Shown here piece after piece: positions 45,411 through 53,988 of a stretch of DNA of 64,000 nt. The notes beneath the pieces are model-generated. The model saw only the letters and a program-made list of their open reading frames with translations, did not search any database and was not told the origin of the DNA. Every line of letters starts with the position of its first letter. Position 1 is the first letter of the stretch. The stretch spans positions 29,858 to 93,857 of the forward strand of contig NZ_JAHYXK010000017.1 of the NCBI RefSeq assembly GCF_019443125.1, in the 5' to 3' direction. This DNA comes from Pontibacter aydingkolensis. GTDB lineage: Bacteria > Bacteroidota > Bacteroidia > Cytophagales > Hymenobacteraceae. Position numbers and translations under genes: made by a program.

Positions 45411-46733
45411 TTAGTCCATCTCTTCTTTGAGCAGCATAGAGGCCGTGTTTGGTTTTGAAAGTAACTCTCTGAACAATTCCCAGCGTTTTTCCGGGTTGTT
45501 GGCTGTGCCACCTTTTTTTTCAATGTGCTTCCTAACCAGTTCCTGGCCCAGGTTATAGTTTATCACGTAGCTCCTGTAGCGATCTATGAAGCGGGTGCGC
45601 TGCAAGGCTTTTTCTTTTTCGTAGAAGTTATACTTTACTATCCATTCTGCCGCCTGCTCACGGGTTATTTTTCCATCGAGGTACAGGCGTGCCGCTTCAT
45701 TGCCCGCAAAATTCAGCTTGCCTATCTTACCTAGTATGGCATAGTAATGGGCAGCATCTGCAGGGTTTAGTCCGGCTAACGGAAACAGTACTGCTTTTTC
45801 AAACTGCAGGCGCTGCTCTTCCGGAAAAGCTACCGCTATGCCGTAGTTGGCGCTACCTTCTGCGATAAGAGACTGCGGACTGAACAGTGGGTAAATGGCA
45901 TACTCCTTCCAACCTCGCTTGTTTACCAGTTCCTGCTCTAATATTGCATTAAATACGTGATGCCCCGGATAACCTTCGTGACAGGCAAGGTCTATGGCCC
46001 GATCAATATAAATCGGGAAATCAGTATTGATCTGTATCAGGCTGTATCCGTTGCCTTTATAATAGTTATACCCTGACCATGGTTTGTCGGTAACAAACTC
46101 AACTGTGAAATTCTCGTTGGCTGGTAATTTATAGTGGGCCAGTGTGCGCTTTCGTGCCTCGTTTATAGCCGCCTGAAAAACAGTGTCCAGCTTATGCTTT
46201 GGTATTTCAAAACGGGTACGGTAGGCTGCCCAGCGTTCAGCCACTGTGCCTTTGCCAGGTAGGGCGCTGTCTATTTCCTGCAACAGGGAATCGTAATAGG
46301 TCTGTGGGTGGTGTGGTGGCTGAGCATCGTACAGTAGCCTGGCCTCTTCGTCAAAAGGAAATTTCTTCCCTTGCATCATCTCTATTTTGGTAGCAGTTGC
46401 CAGCACCTGCTTCTGTAGCATCAAAACTCTACGCTTCTCCATCTCGCTCAGGGCAGTAGTGTCGTGTTTAAGCAGCTCAAAGCTAATGGCGTTCAGTTCC
46501 TGTAAAAGTTCACCTGCTGGCAGAGAGTCCTGTGGTTGGGTGATGGGCTTCCATGCTTCAGGACCATAATAGGCATCTACTACATCGCTATCGTACTGGC
46601 CGAGTTGCAATACCGTTTTTACATACCGTTCAGCCAGTTCATCCATCGCAATGGCTTTTTCGGTTCGTACCGTTGTAGCCGGAGTACAGGCCCATACGGT
46701 GGCGGCAAGACAGTAAAATAGCGTTTTTTTCAT
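45411..46733 (-). CDS. DUF885-family protein, lipoprotein (putative metallopeptidase)
   Basis: A DUF885 protein of 440 residues. The motif LACHEGYPGHHVFNAI (HExxxxH-like, typical of DUF885) and a downstream SLIAEGSANYG with a conserved Glu suggest a zinc site. The frame opens at 46796, but Met22 at 46733 gives a standard lipoprotein signal, MKKTLFYCLAATVWACTP, with the lipid Cys at its residue 16. It is probably located in the envelope facing the periplasm. Peptidase activity is inferred from the motif. Confidence 0.83.
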   Translation of the reverse strand: MKKTLFYCLAATVWACTPATTVRTEKAIAMDELAERYVKTVLQLGQYDSDVVDAYYGPEAWKPITQPQDSLPAGELLQELNAISFELLKHDTTALSEMEKRRVLMLQKQVLATATKIEMMQGKKFPFDEEARLLYDAQPPHHPQTYYDSLLQEIDSALPGKGTVAERWAAYRTRFEIPKHKLDTVFQAAINEARKRTLAHYKLPANENFTVEFVTDKPWSGYNYYKGNGYSLIQINTDFPIYIDRAIDLACHEGYPGHHVFNAILEQELVNKRGWKEYAIYPLFSPQSLIAEGSANYGIAVAFPEEQRLQFEKAVLFPLAGLNPADAAHYYAILGKIGKLNFAGNEAARLYLDGKITREQAAEWIVKYNFYEKEKALQRTRFIDRYRSYVINYNLGQELVRKHIEKKGGTANNPEKRWELFRELLSKPNTASMLLKEEMD

Positions 46734-46828
46734 AGGTGATATAAGGGATGTCATTTGAAAAGTATAAGCAACGGTTTTGGTTAAAGTATAAAACAAGTGA
46801 GGCTTACAGCAACACGCAGTATTTATAC

Positions 46829-47599
46829 TTAAGTGTTACCGGCGAGCATACCTGTTTCTTCTGCTTTTTTGCTTCGCGAGCTAAGGTATATTCTTACCAC
46901 CAAAAGTATAGCTTCGGTGGACAGCACGATTAAATGCAAAGCCACTGCAAAACTGCTTAGGTTTGCAAATGTAACAATGGTCATCGCTACAAAGGGCAGG
47001 CCTATCAGAATTCTGTCAATCAGGCTAAAAGCTCGCTTATAAAGTACAGTAAGTGCAAGACACACAAAAATAAGCAGGGCAAGCAGGTTAGTGAGTAACA
47101 GGTTGTAACTGGCCGCCACCAGTATAAGCGCGCAGAAGCCCAACCCTAACCAGCTATACTTGTTCTGTCCCAGTTTATCGGTAAGCGTTGGTTTTATAAG
47201 ATGATCGGCTATCGGATTAAAAAGGAACATGAACTTTTGGCGTTCCACGAACAGCAGCACCAGGTTTAACCCCAGAAAAAAGGCATTAATGTACGGTGTA
47301 CCGGTCCAGTTCATAGAAACGGTTACCGTCAATATGGCTACGTTCATAGGCACCAGCATAATGGCTCCCAGCAAACTATACCGTTGCGACATAAGCAATG
47401 CTCCAATAATAACCTGAAACGTAGCCACCACCTGCGCAAAAAATCCCAGCCCATGCTTTGCAAGTGCTTCTTCCAGCCAGGGAGGCCCGATTATTTGTCC
47501 AAAATTACCATTTGTTAGTTTGCACATCCCGGCCGAGAAAAATATATAGCCCAGGAACAGCCGGATTAGTACTACCAGAAGGTCTTTGTTTTTTATCAT
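46829..47599 (-). CDS. DoxX/MauE-like integral membrane protein
   Basis: A 256-residue membrane protein with about 7 hydrophobic helices. The N-terminal half (LIRLFLGYIFFSAGMCKLTNG...QVIIGALLMSQRYSLLGAI) has the four-helix DoxX-type pattern with a Gly/Lys turn after the first helix. The C-terminal helices (~145-245) are extra. Function unknown. Stand-alone gene. Confidence 0.7.
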   Translation of the reverse strand: MIKNKDLLVVLIRLFLGYIFFSAGMCKLTNGNFGQIIGPPWLEEALAKHGLGFFAQVVATFQVIIGALLMSQRYSLLGAIMLVPMNVAILTVTVSMNWTGTPYINAFFLGLNLVLLFVERQKFMFLFNPIADHLIKPTLTDKLGQNKYSWLGLGFCALILVAASYNLLLTNLLALLIFVCLALTVLYKRAFSLIDRILIGLPFVAMTIVTFANLSSFAVALHLIVLSTEAILLVVRIYLSSRSKKAEETGMLAGNT

Positions 47600-47822
47600 A
47601 GTTGTAGGTGTAAAAGAGCGTGTAGTTTATAAAGCTTTAGTAAAGAAAGCCTATTTAGTAGCTTCTCAAAATAAATTATACTAACAGCGGAATTTCACCT
47701 ATCAAAAAACTCTTGTGTCTGTTGGTACGCCTTTAACCTATTGATTTTTACCTGATATGCCGGGTTTGTTTTGCCAGGTATCAGAGGCTTATTAGTGGCT
47801 GGTTTGTGGGTTTATCAGTAAA

Positions 47823-47842
47823 AAAGAGGCGTTTGCCTCTTT
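47823..47842 (-). terminator. Short hairpin terminator
   Basis: AAAGAGGC-GTTT-GCCTCTTT, 8-bp stem with a 4-nt loop, 6 bp after the stop of the EamA gene. A-rich sequence on the 5' side of the plus strand reads as a T-tract on the minus strand. Confidence 0.75.
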
Positions 47843-47847
47843 CAGTT

Positions 47848-48270
47848 TTATTTCCAGATAAGTATAAGTGTGCCTGCAAGTATGGTGCCCATGCCCAGTA
47901 ACAGGCGTGGTGTAAGTGGCTCTTTTAATATAAAATAGGAGAGGAGTACTGTTATCACAATGCCAGCCCTGTCTATGGTAGCAACTACTGAGATATTGGC
48001 TGTTTTTATCGCTTTAAAGTATAATATCCAGTAAATGGCTGTGCAAAGTCCGGCAAGTACCAGCCAAAGCATGGTTTTGTTATTTACGGCTGATATTCCC
48101 TTCAGGCCTCCGGCATACAAGGCATTGGCCACAACCATAGCCAACAAGACGCTTGTCCGGATTACAAGTGCCACATGTTCGTTGGCACTGCCCATACCCA
48201 TCTTTGCGAACACCATTGCTACGCCTCCCATTACCATCGCCACAATCGCATAAGTAAGCCACTGTTCCAT
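47848..48270 (-). CDS. EamA/DMT-family single-domain transporter-like protein
   Basis: A 140-residue membrane protein with five helices: one EamA domain, half the length of typical DMT exporters. The C-terminal segment VVATIDRAGIVITVLLSYFILKEPLTPRLLLGMGTILAG is characteristic. It probably works as a dimer. Its substrate cannot be predicted. Own terminator downstream. Confidence 0.85.
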   Translation of the reverse strand: MEQWLTYAIVAMVMGGVAMVFAKMGMGSANEHVALVIRTSVLLAMVVANALYAGGLKGISAVNNKTMLWLVLAGLCTAIYWILYFKAIKTANISVVATIDRAGIVITVLLSYFILKEPLTPRLLLGMGTILAGTLILIWK

Positions 48271-48445
48271 TTAACTCTATAATTTAATTGTAATTAAGGC
48301 ACAATACTACAGCAAGTTTTTGTCTATTTGACGGTATAGGGCAAATATTTTTGTAGACGGATGAGAACCGGAAGTATAGGCCATTACAGCACCTCTGAAA
48401 GGCAATCACGTTTTATACTTTACATACCAGTTTATCTTAACTCTT

Positions 48446-49189
48446 ATGACACCTGTTGCAAACTTTACTTTTTACGGAGCGCTTCAGGATTTTCTTAAAC
48501 CTGCCGCCAGAGGCAAACCTGTGGTTTATACTTTCAGTGGAAAGCCGGCTATAAAAGATGCCATAGAGGCCATTGGCATTCCGCATACAGAAGTAGCTGT
48601 GATCTTAAAACACAATTCCCGTGCAACATTCTTAACGCCCCTACAGCCGAATGATGAACTATTGGTTTTCCCTTTCGACTCACAGAAAAGCTGGCCACCT
48701 GGTTATATGTTGGCTTCGATGCCAGAAAAGCCTTACAGATTTGTGCTCGATGTTCACCTTGGTACGCTTGCCAAAGCACTGCGCATGCTCGGGTTTGATA
48801 CATTGTATAACCAGAAACTGCTAGATGCTGAGATATCCCGGATTTCACAATCCGAAAACCGGATCGTACTAACCCGGGATATCGGCCTTTTAAAACAGAA
48901 AATAATTGAGCACGGATACTGGTTACGATCACAGCATACCACTACACAATTACAAGAGGTAATCAGCAGGTACGGGCTTTTGCAGGAGATAAGGCCTTTG
49001 ATTCGGTGCCTGGTTTGTAACCAGCTAATAATGCCGGTGGCGAAAGAGGCTATTGCTGCCAGACTACCCCCCAAAACACGCTTATACTTTAACGAGTTCT
49101 ACCAGTGTGCGCCCTGCAACAAAGTATACTGGAAAGGCTCACACTACGAGCATATGGAATCGGTGATCAGGCAGATAAGAGAAGGGTAG
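48446..49189 (+). CDS. Mut7-C domain protein with N-terminal ubiquitin-like domain
   Basis: A 247-residue protein in two parts. Residues ~1-85 are a ubiquitin-like Mut7-C_ubiq domain (ASFTFYGALQDFL-like start, then GIPHTEVAVILKHN). Residues ~92-240 are Mut7-C, a PIN-type RNase fold with FVLDVHLGTLAKALRMLGFDTLYN (Asp at the active site), IVLTRDIGLLKQK, and a four-cysteine zinc ribbon (CLVCNQ ... CAPCNKVYWKGSH). It is related to the exonuclease domain of animal Mut-7. Nuclease activity is inferred. Confidence 0.88.
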   Translation: MTPVANFTFYGALQDFLKPAARGKPVVYTFSGKPAIKDAIEAIGIPHTEVAVILKHNSRATFLTPLQPNDELLVFPFDSQKSWPPGYMLASMPEKPYRFVLDVHLGTLAKALRMLGFDTLYNQKLLDAEISRISQSENRIVLTRDIGLLKQKIIEHGYWLRSQHTTTQLQEVISRYGLLQEIRPLIRCLVCNQLIMPVAKEAIAARLPPKTRLYFNEFYQCAPCNKVYWKGSHYEHMESVIRQIREG

Positions 49190-49473
49190 CTTTTACCTGA
49201 TGTCTTTAGGCCATAATTAAAGAAACAGGAGCATATTATTAAAACCTACTGTTTACAGAACAAATATTACTGAGCTATGTTCTGTATTTTTACTTACGCG
49301 CGGGTTTTTTATACTTAAAATAAAACAGCCAGTAACAGCATGTTAGTCAAATCATTTAGAAATAGTGTAGTTTTGACTTTATCTGCTAAATATACAAGCT
49401 AAGCGAAAAGTAAATCCAGATAGAATAGTAAGAATCATAAATTGCCCAGAAGCAAAAGATCCGGTAAACCATA

Positions 49474-50139
49474 ATGTTTTTAGAAAACAAGATTAGATTA
49501 ATCTTAACCGACGACCACAAGATTGTTAGAGAAGGGGTCAGCTATTTGTTAACATCTAATAAAAGAATAGAAATAGTAGGTCATGCATCTGACGGTCAGG
49601 AAACGCTGGATTTATTAGCAATAACACAGGCTGATGTAGTACTTATGGATATTAGTATGCCTGGCATGGACGGCTTTGAAGCGACACGCAGGATCTGTGA
49701 GCTGTAACCGGACACGAAGGTGATCGCACTGTCTATTTTAAGCGATGAGTCACATATAAGCCGAATGATGGCATGCGGTGCCCACGGGTACGTCTTAAAA
49801 AGCGCCGGTAAAGAAGAACTCTTCATGGCGATACAATTAGTGCTTGCCGGCACTCCTTACATCAGTTCTCAAGCTGCTTTAAAAATGCTAAACAAGGTAA
49901 TGGACAGTAGTCATAGCAATGAAATAGATTCTATTACCGTTCAACAGTTACTTTCTAAACGTGAACTCGAAGTGCTTGCCCTAATTGCAGATGGTTTTAC
50001 AAATGCAGAGATCGGAGACATGCTTTTCACGAGCAAGCGCACCATTGAAACACATCGCCAGAATATACTTGAAAAAACTAATTCCAAGAACACGGCAAGT
50101 CTGATTAAGTATGCATTCAGGCATCAGCTTATAAAGTAA
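49474..50139 (+). pseudogene. NarL/LuxR-type response regulator split by an in-frame stop
   Basis: The frame encodes a complete receiver plus LuxR helix-turn-helix: LTDDHKIVREGVSYLL with D59 (DVVLMDISMPGMDGFEA), Lys in YVLKSAGKEE, and LSKRELEVLALIADGFTNAEIGDMLFTSKRTIETHRQNIL. TAA at 49705-49707 sits between RICEL and PDTKVIALS, where a Tyr or similar codon is expected; no frameshift is needed. A GTG at 49720 could restart the second part (139 residues), which would lack the phospho-acceptor. No kinase is adjacent. Alternatives are a sequencing error or read-through. Confidence 0.85.
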
Positions 50140-50160
50140 CAGCGAATAAATTGCCTTGTA

Positions 50161-50197
50161 AACACCCCTGGATTATCCTGTATAATCCAGGGGTGTT
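50161..50197 (+). terminator. Strong rho-independent terminator
   Basis: A 16-bp perfect stem, AACACCCCTGGATTAT / ATAATCCAGGGGTGTT, with a 5-nt loop and TTCTTTG after it. It lies 22 bp downstream of the split response regulator, so that locus was a monocistronic unit. Confidence 0.92.
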
Positions 50198-50840
50198 TTC
50201 TTTGTTACAGAAATGCCAGGAGAGTAGCCGCTATAGTTTACTTTCAGGCCTGAGAGCTGGTCTTAGCCGTTTGTAAATAAAACAATTGATGGCTGAGACG
50301 ATAAGTTCTGACTACTACGTATATTTCCTGATTTGCAGTGTATTAACCCTTAATTATAGCTTAACCCATAGCCTGCTTTTTATCAGCTGCGTTAAACCAA
50401 ACTATACGTACAGTTCCAACACCGCTGTGTGTATTTACGATAGCTGTAAATGTTTTTCAGTTATCAAAAAGGCAAAAGGGGGCCAGTCCTTTATGGGTGC
50501 TAAGGATGGTCCTCTTTTAGTCTTTCCATTCTACTACACCTCCCTTGTATATAAATATCAGGACGCAGTTGGCGCCTTTATATAGCAAGTACAATACCTG
50601 CAAGGTAACTTCATTTAACAGCCTGTTAGTGTGGTTTTAAGTACAAATCACGGATATCCGTCAAAAATGGTGTTTATTGGTTTAAGCGCTTAAAAATTGC
50701 ACTGAATTTGGCTTTGATATACCTTAAAACGTATTGAGGATTACAACTGTAACTGATTGTTTAACCTGAATTAACAATGGTTGTACGCTAACCTGAAGCC
50801 AATTACATTAAATTTTAATTATTACTCTAAAGTTGAGATC
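50198..50840. other. Intergenic region with no supported gene
   Basis: 643 bp. A 98-codon frame from ATG 50289 (to 50585) has an amino-acid make-up unlike the neighbours (many Tyr/Ser/Cys) and no family match, so I do not call it. No RNA gene or repeat recognised. Confidence 0.5.
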
Positions 50841-51149
50841 ATGCTTATTACAAAGGAGAAATTTTTAACTGAAACTTACCTGGAAGTGGCTGAGCGTTTA
50901 GATGATACCCTGGTGCAGAAGCGCGGAAATACGCAAAGGCAAAGCATCCATAAAAAGCGTAGAAACTCATTGAAAGAGGGTGGCAAGGCTGCTTTTAACA
51001 GCTCAGAGAAAAAGGTAACAGCCAATGCTCCCCTGCATGTACCGGATCTGAATGAGGTATCTTACAGTGATTTTATACTTTACAACTATGGACAAGTTTA
51101 TCAGAGGCAGTACAGCCAGGTTAAATCAGATAAACCGAAGCAAGTATAA
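50841..51149 (+). CDS. Hypothetical protein, 102 residues
   Basis: Start chosen at ATG 50841 (MLITKEKFLTETYLEVAERL); a TTG-started extension to 50781 is unlikely. The protein is basic and probably partly disordered in the middle (KRGNTQRQSIHKKRRNS), with a Tyr-rich end (SDFILYNYGQVYQRQYS). No family recognised. 206 bp before the TIGR02587 gene. Confidence 0.55.
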   Translation: MLITKEKFLTETYLEVAERLDDTLVQKRGNTQRQSIHKKRRNSLKEGGKAAFNSSEKKVTANAPLHVPDLNEVSYSDFILYNYGQVYQRQYSQVKSDKPKQV

Positions 51150-51354
51150 ATTAGCGTGAAGATTGATTATAAACTGGGTTCAAATGAGATGTGTCTATAC
51201 TTCAGGTTTGGGCAGAAATTTATTGTCTCCTGACAAATAGAAAAATGCTGTTTCAAACGCTGCTTCCCCTATCAGTTAATGTAAAATAACACCATATTCT
51301 TATCTCAACGTATGTGGGGTATATCAGGCAAAAGTGCAGTGATAAGCCATTTAC

Positions 51355-52197
51355 ATGACAGAAAATCATAACAGCAGAGCCCTTAACAAATCGCTGAAAG
51401 AATATGCCCGTGGCATAGCCGGAGGATTACTGTTCAGCTTTCCGCTGCTTTATACGATGGAAGTATGGTGGACTGGCTTCATTGCCGATCCGCTGGACCT
51501 GATGATCCTGGTGGTGGTAACGTACCTGCTCCTGCTTGGCTACAATCGCTTTGCCGGCATGCATCCCGATGCTTCATGGAAACATGTTTTTATAGACTCA
51601 GTAGAGGAAATGGGAATAGGCCTGCTGATTTCTTTTGGGGTGCTACTGATGCTGAACAGGATTAGGCTCTCCGGCATGGGGATAGACGAGGTGATGGGGA
51701 AAGTGATCATCGAGGCAATGGCTGTATCCATTGGAGTTTCTATAGGTACGGCACAGTTGGGGGCAAATGAGGAGGAGGAGAAGAGGCAGAAAAGCAGGGA
51801 GCGGAAAACCAAAGTTGGTTTTTTTGTACTGGGCATCTGTGGCGCCATCATTGTCGGAGGCAATGTGGCGCCTACCGAAGAAATAGTTATGATAGCTATG
51901 GAGGCTGCACCGGGGCACATTCTTGCCATGGCGCTTGTGTCGCTGCTAATAAGTATAATTGTTGTGTTCTTCAGCGATTTTAAAGGAACGGCAAGGAGGA
52001 GTAGGAACGGCCTGCTCTTCGACATGACCTTCGATACATGTGTAAGCTACATTACCGCGCTTGGTGTGTCTGCCTTTGTGCTGTGGTTCTTCGGCAGGTT
52101 TGACGGTGTAAGTTTCTGGGTTGCTTTTCAGCAGGTTGTCGTGTTGGGGGTGCTTTCCTCGTTAGGGGCCTCGGCTGGGCGCCTCTTAATCAAATAA
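51355..52197 (+). CDS. TIGR02587/DUF2391 family integral membrane protein
   Basis: A 280-residue protein with about seven hydrophobic helices. The N-terminal region EYARGIAGGLLFSFPLLYTMEVWW and NVAPTEEIVMIAMEAAPGHIL are hallmarks of this family, which is usually found next to a TIGR02588 gene, as here. A charged cytoplasmic loop (NEEEEKRQKSRERKTK) sits mid-chain. Biochemical function unknown. First gene of a five-gene co-directional cluster. Confidence 0.85.
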   Translation: MTENHNSRALNKSLKEYARGIAGGLLFSFPLLYTMEVWWTGFIADPLDLMILVVVTYLLLLGYNRFAGMHPDASWKHVFIDSVEEMGIGLLISFGVLLMLNRIRLSGMGIDEVMGKVIIEAMAVSIGVSIGTAQLGANEEEEKRQKSRERKTKVGFFVLGICGAIIVGGNVAPTEEIVMIAMEAAPGHILAMALVSLLISIIVVFFSDFKGTARRSRNGLLFDMTFDTCVSYITALGVSAFVLWFFGRFDGVSFWVAFQQVVVLGVLSSLGASAGRLLIK

Positions 52198-52208
52198 ATG
52201 TCTTTGTA

Positions 52209-52655
52209 ATGGAAGAGAGTAAAGAACAGGGAAACAAATACGAGGACGAGCAGCAGCGTGAAGGCAATCAGCACGAAGAAAAAAAGAATTGGCTGGAATG
52301 GACCGTTTTTGGCATAAGCCTGCTGCTGGTGCTGGCTATACTGGGCTACTTGGGCTATCAGACCTACACCAGGAAACCGTCGACGCCTGATCTGATTGTA
52401 CAGAGCTGGCCTGACCCAACAAACAACAGCCCAAACCGCTATCATATCCAACTTAAGAACAAAGGTGGAACCACGGCTGAGACAGTAATAATCGAGCTGG
52501 CGCTGATGAAGGGCGGCAAAGAGGTGGAGAAGGCGCAGCTACAGATCGATTTTGCCCCTCAGGAATCCAAGCGGGAGGGCTGGGTAGGGTTCAGGAGCAA
52601 TCCTGGCGAGGCTGACACGCTGATATCAAGAGTAGTAAGTTACAAAAAACCATAG
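52209..52655 (+). CDS. TIGR02588 family single-pass membrane protein
   Basis: A 148-residue protein: a charged N-terminus (EESKEQGNKYEDEQQREGN), one membrane helix at ~30-50 (LEWTVFGISLLLVLAILGYL), then an immunoglobulin-like periplasmic part (YHIQLKNKGGTTAETVIIELAL). It starts 12 bp after the TIGR02587 gene, its usual partner. A complex of the two is an inference from co-occurrence. Confidence 0.85.
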   Translation: MEESKEQGNKYEDEQQREGNQHEEKKNWLEWTVFGISLLLVLAILGYLGYQTYTRKPSTPDLIVQSWPDPTNNSPNRYHIQLKNKGGTTAETVIIELALMKGGKEVEKAQLQIDFAPQESKREGWVGFRSNPGEADTLISRVVSYKKP

Positions 52656-52684
52656 TAAAATTTTGGATATACTTCTATAAAACC

Positions 52685-53578
52685 ATGTCTAAACGTAAAG
52701 TATCCGAGCACCAGAAAATGAACAATAAGGCACCTATACCTAAGGGGTGCCTGCTGGCCATTGGAGGCAAAGAAAGTAAAGGAGATAAAGAGATGACCGA
52801 GGATCAGAAGCGGAATGTTGATTTCGAAAGCGAGAAGGTACTCAAATTCTACAAAGAGCACCTGAAAGGGGAGAACCCGGTAATCGCCTTCCTGCCAACT
52901 GCATCTTCGGAGCCAGATGCAGTAGTAAAGGAATATTTGAAGGTGTTTGACGAGCTTGGCTTAACTAAAGTACATGTTCTGGATATCCGTAACCGGGACG
53001 ATGCCCAAAATGATGAATACATTAAGATCATAGAGCAGGCGAATGGTTTTTATTTCTCAGGTGGAGACCAGTTGCGCCTTACCTCTATACTGGGTGGCAC
53101 CAAGCTTTTGCAGCTAATGAAAGAGCGCTATACCTACGACGAGGTATTGGTAGCCGGTACAAGTGCCGGTGCAACAGCTATGTCTACCCCGATGATATAT
53201 GAAGTAATGTCAAAAGGCGGCTTTATTAAAGGGGATGTGCGTATAACCACTGGCCTGGAGTTCATTAAAAATGTTGCTGTAGACACCCATTTTATACAGC
53301 GCGGACGGTTGGTTAGGATGGCGCAGTGCATCGTTACCAATCCTGGTTGTATTGGCCTCGGAATAGAAGAAGATACTGCCGCTTATATTACAGAAGGCAG
53401 AGAACTGACTGTTGTAGGCAGCGGCCTGGTAACTATTGTGGACGGCATGAATCTTACCGACACAAATATTTACGAAATAGATGCCGGCGAGCCCTTTTCG
53501 GCCAGGGGGCTAAATGTACACTTGCTAAGCGACGGGGAAAAATATGTTTTTCCTGTTTACGACCAGCTTCATGCTTAA
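52685..53578 (+). CDS. Cyanophycinase-family (S51) serine peptidase
   Basis: A 297-residue cytoplasmic protein of the S51 family, whose best-known member cuts cyanophycin into beta-Asp-Arg dipeptides. Catalytic Ser160 lies in VAGTSAGATAM, with FYFSGGDQLRL at 123-132 and DTHFIQRGRLVRMAQ, the histidine/arginine segment, further on. PTASSEP and GIEEDTAAYI are also typical. It has no signal peptide, so it would act in the cytoplasm. No cyanophycin synthetase is in the window. 29 bp after the TIGR02588 gene. Confidence 0.9.
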   Translation: MSKRKVSEHQKMNNKAPIPKGCLLAIGGKESKGDKEMTEDQKRNVDFESEKVLKFYKEHLKGENPVIAFLPTASSEPDAVVKEYLKVFDELGLTKVHVLDIRNRDDAQNDEYIKIIEQANGFYFSGGDQLRLTSILGGTKLLQLMKERYTYDEVLVAGTSAGATAMSTPMIYEVMSKGGFIKGDVRITTGLEFIKNVAVDTHFIQRGRLVRMAQCIVTNPGCIGLGIEEDTAAYITEGRELTVVGSGLVTIVDGMNLTDTNIYEIDAGEPFSARGLNVHLLSDGEKYVFPVYDQLHA

Positions 53579-53596
53579 AACAAGAACAAGTCTGTT

Positions 53597-53986
53597 ATGC
53601 TTTATAAGCCAGAAGCCCATATGCTTGCCAAAGTGCAAGGTAGCTACTGGTTAGTTACCGGTACCTGGCCTTTTGTGCATTTGTACAGTTTTCTATGGAT
53701 TACAGGTCCAAAACAGGACATCTGGCTACTTTATACTGTCAGCGTTCTGGTTTGTATAATTGGAGGGGTGTTGCTGATGGCTGGTGTACGGAAAAATGTT
53801 ACCCCAGAGATTAAGTGGTTAGGTATTAGTAGTGCCTTTGGGTTGGCAGGAATAGACCTGTATTATGCCCTGAATGATGTGATCCGGGATGTATACCTGC
53901 TGGATGCAGCTGCCGAAATTTTTCTGGTTATGCTTTGGCTGTGGAACGGCGATAAATGTATAACTAAAAGTACACCGACCCAATAG
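53597..53986 (+). CDS. Small integral membrane protein, unknown function
   Basis: A 129-residue protein with four hydrophobic helices: YWLVTGTWPFVHLYSFLWITG, WLLYTVSVLVCIIGGVLLMAG, WLGISSAFGLAGIDLYYAL and VYLLDAAAEIFLVMLWLW. I recognise the pattern (YW..TG.WP..H..SF...TGPK) from uncharacterised bacterial membrane proteins. It lies 18 bp after the cyanophycinase gene and 2 bp before the next, so it is clearly part of the same operon. Confidence 0.75.
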   Translation: MLYKPEAHMLAKVQGSYWLVTGTWPFVHLYSFLWITGPKQDIWLLYTVSVLVCIIGGVLLMAGVRKNVTPEIKWLGISSAFGLAGIDLYYALNDVIRDVYLLDAAAEIFLVMLWLWNGDKCITKSTPTQ

Positions 53987-53988
53987 CT

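Noticed and set aside
46829..48270. DoxX-like and EamA-like membrane genes as a transport operon
   Set aside because: They are separated by about 250 bp and a terminator hairpin, and share no functional motif.
50289..50585. 98-codon plus-strand frame
   Set aside because: Odd Tyr/Ser/Cys-rich composition, no domain pattern, follows a strong terminator without a visible promoter; kept only as a note in the gap.
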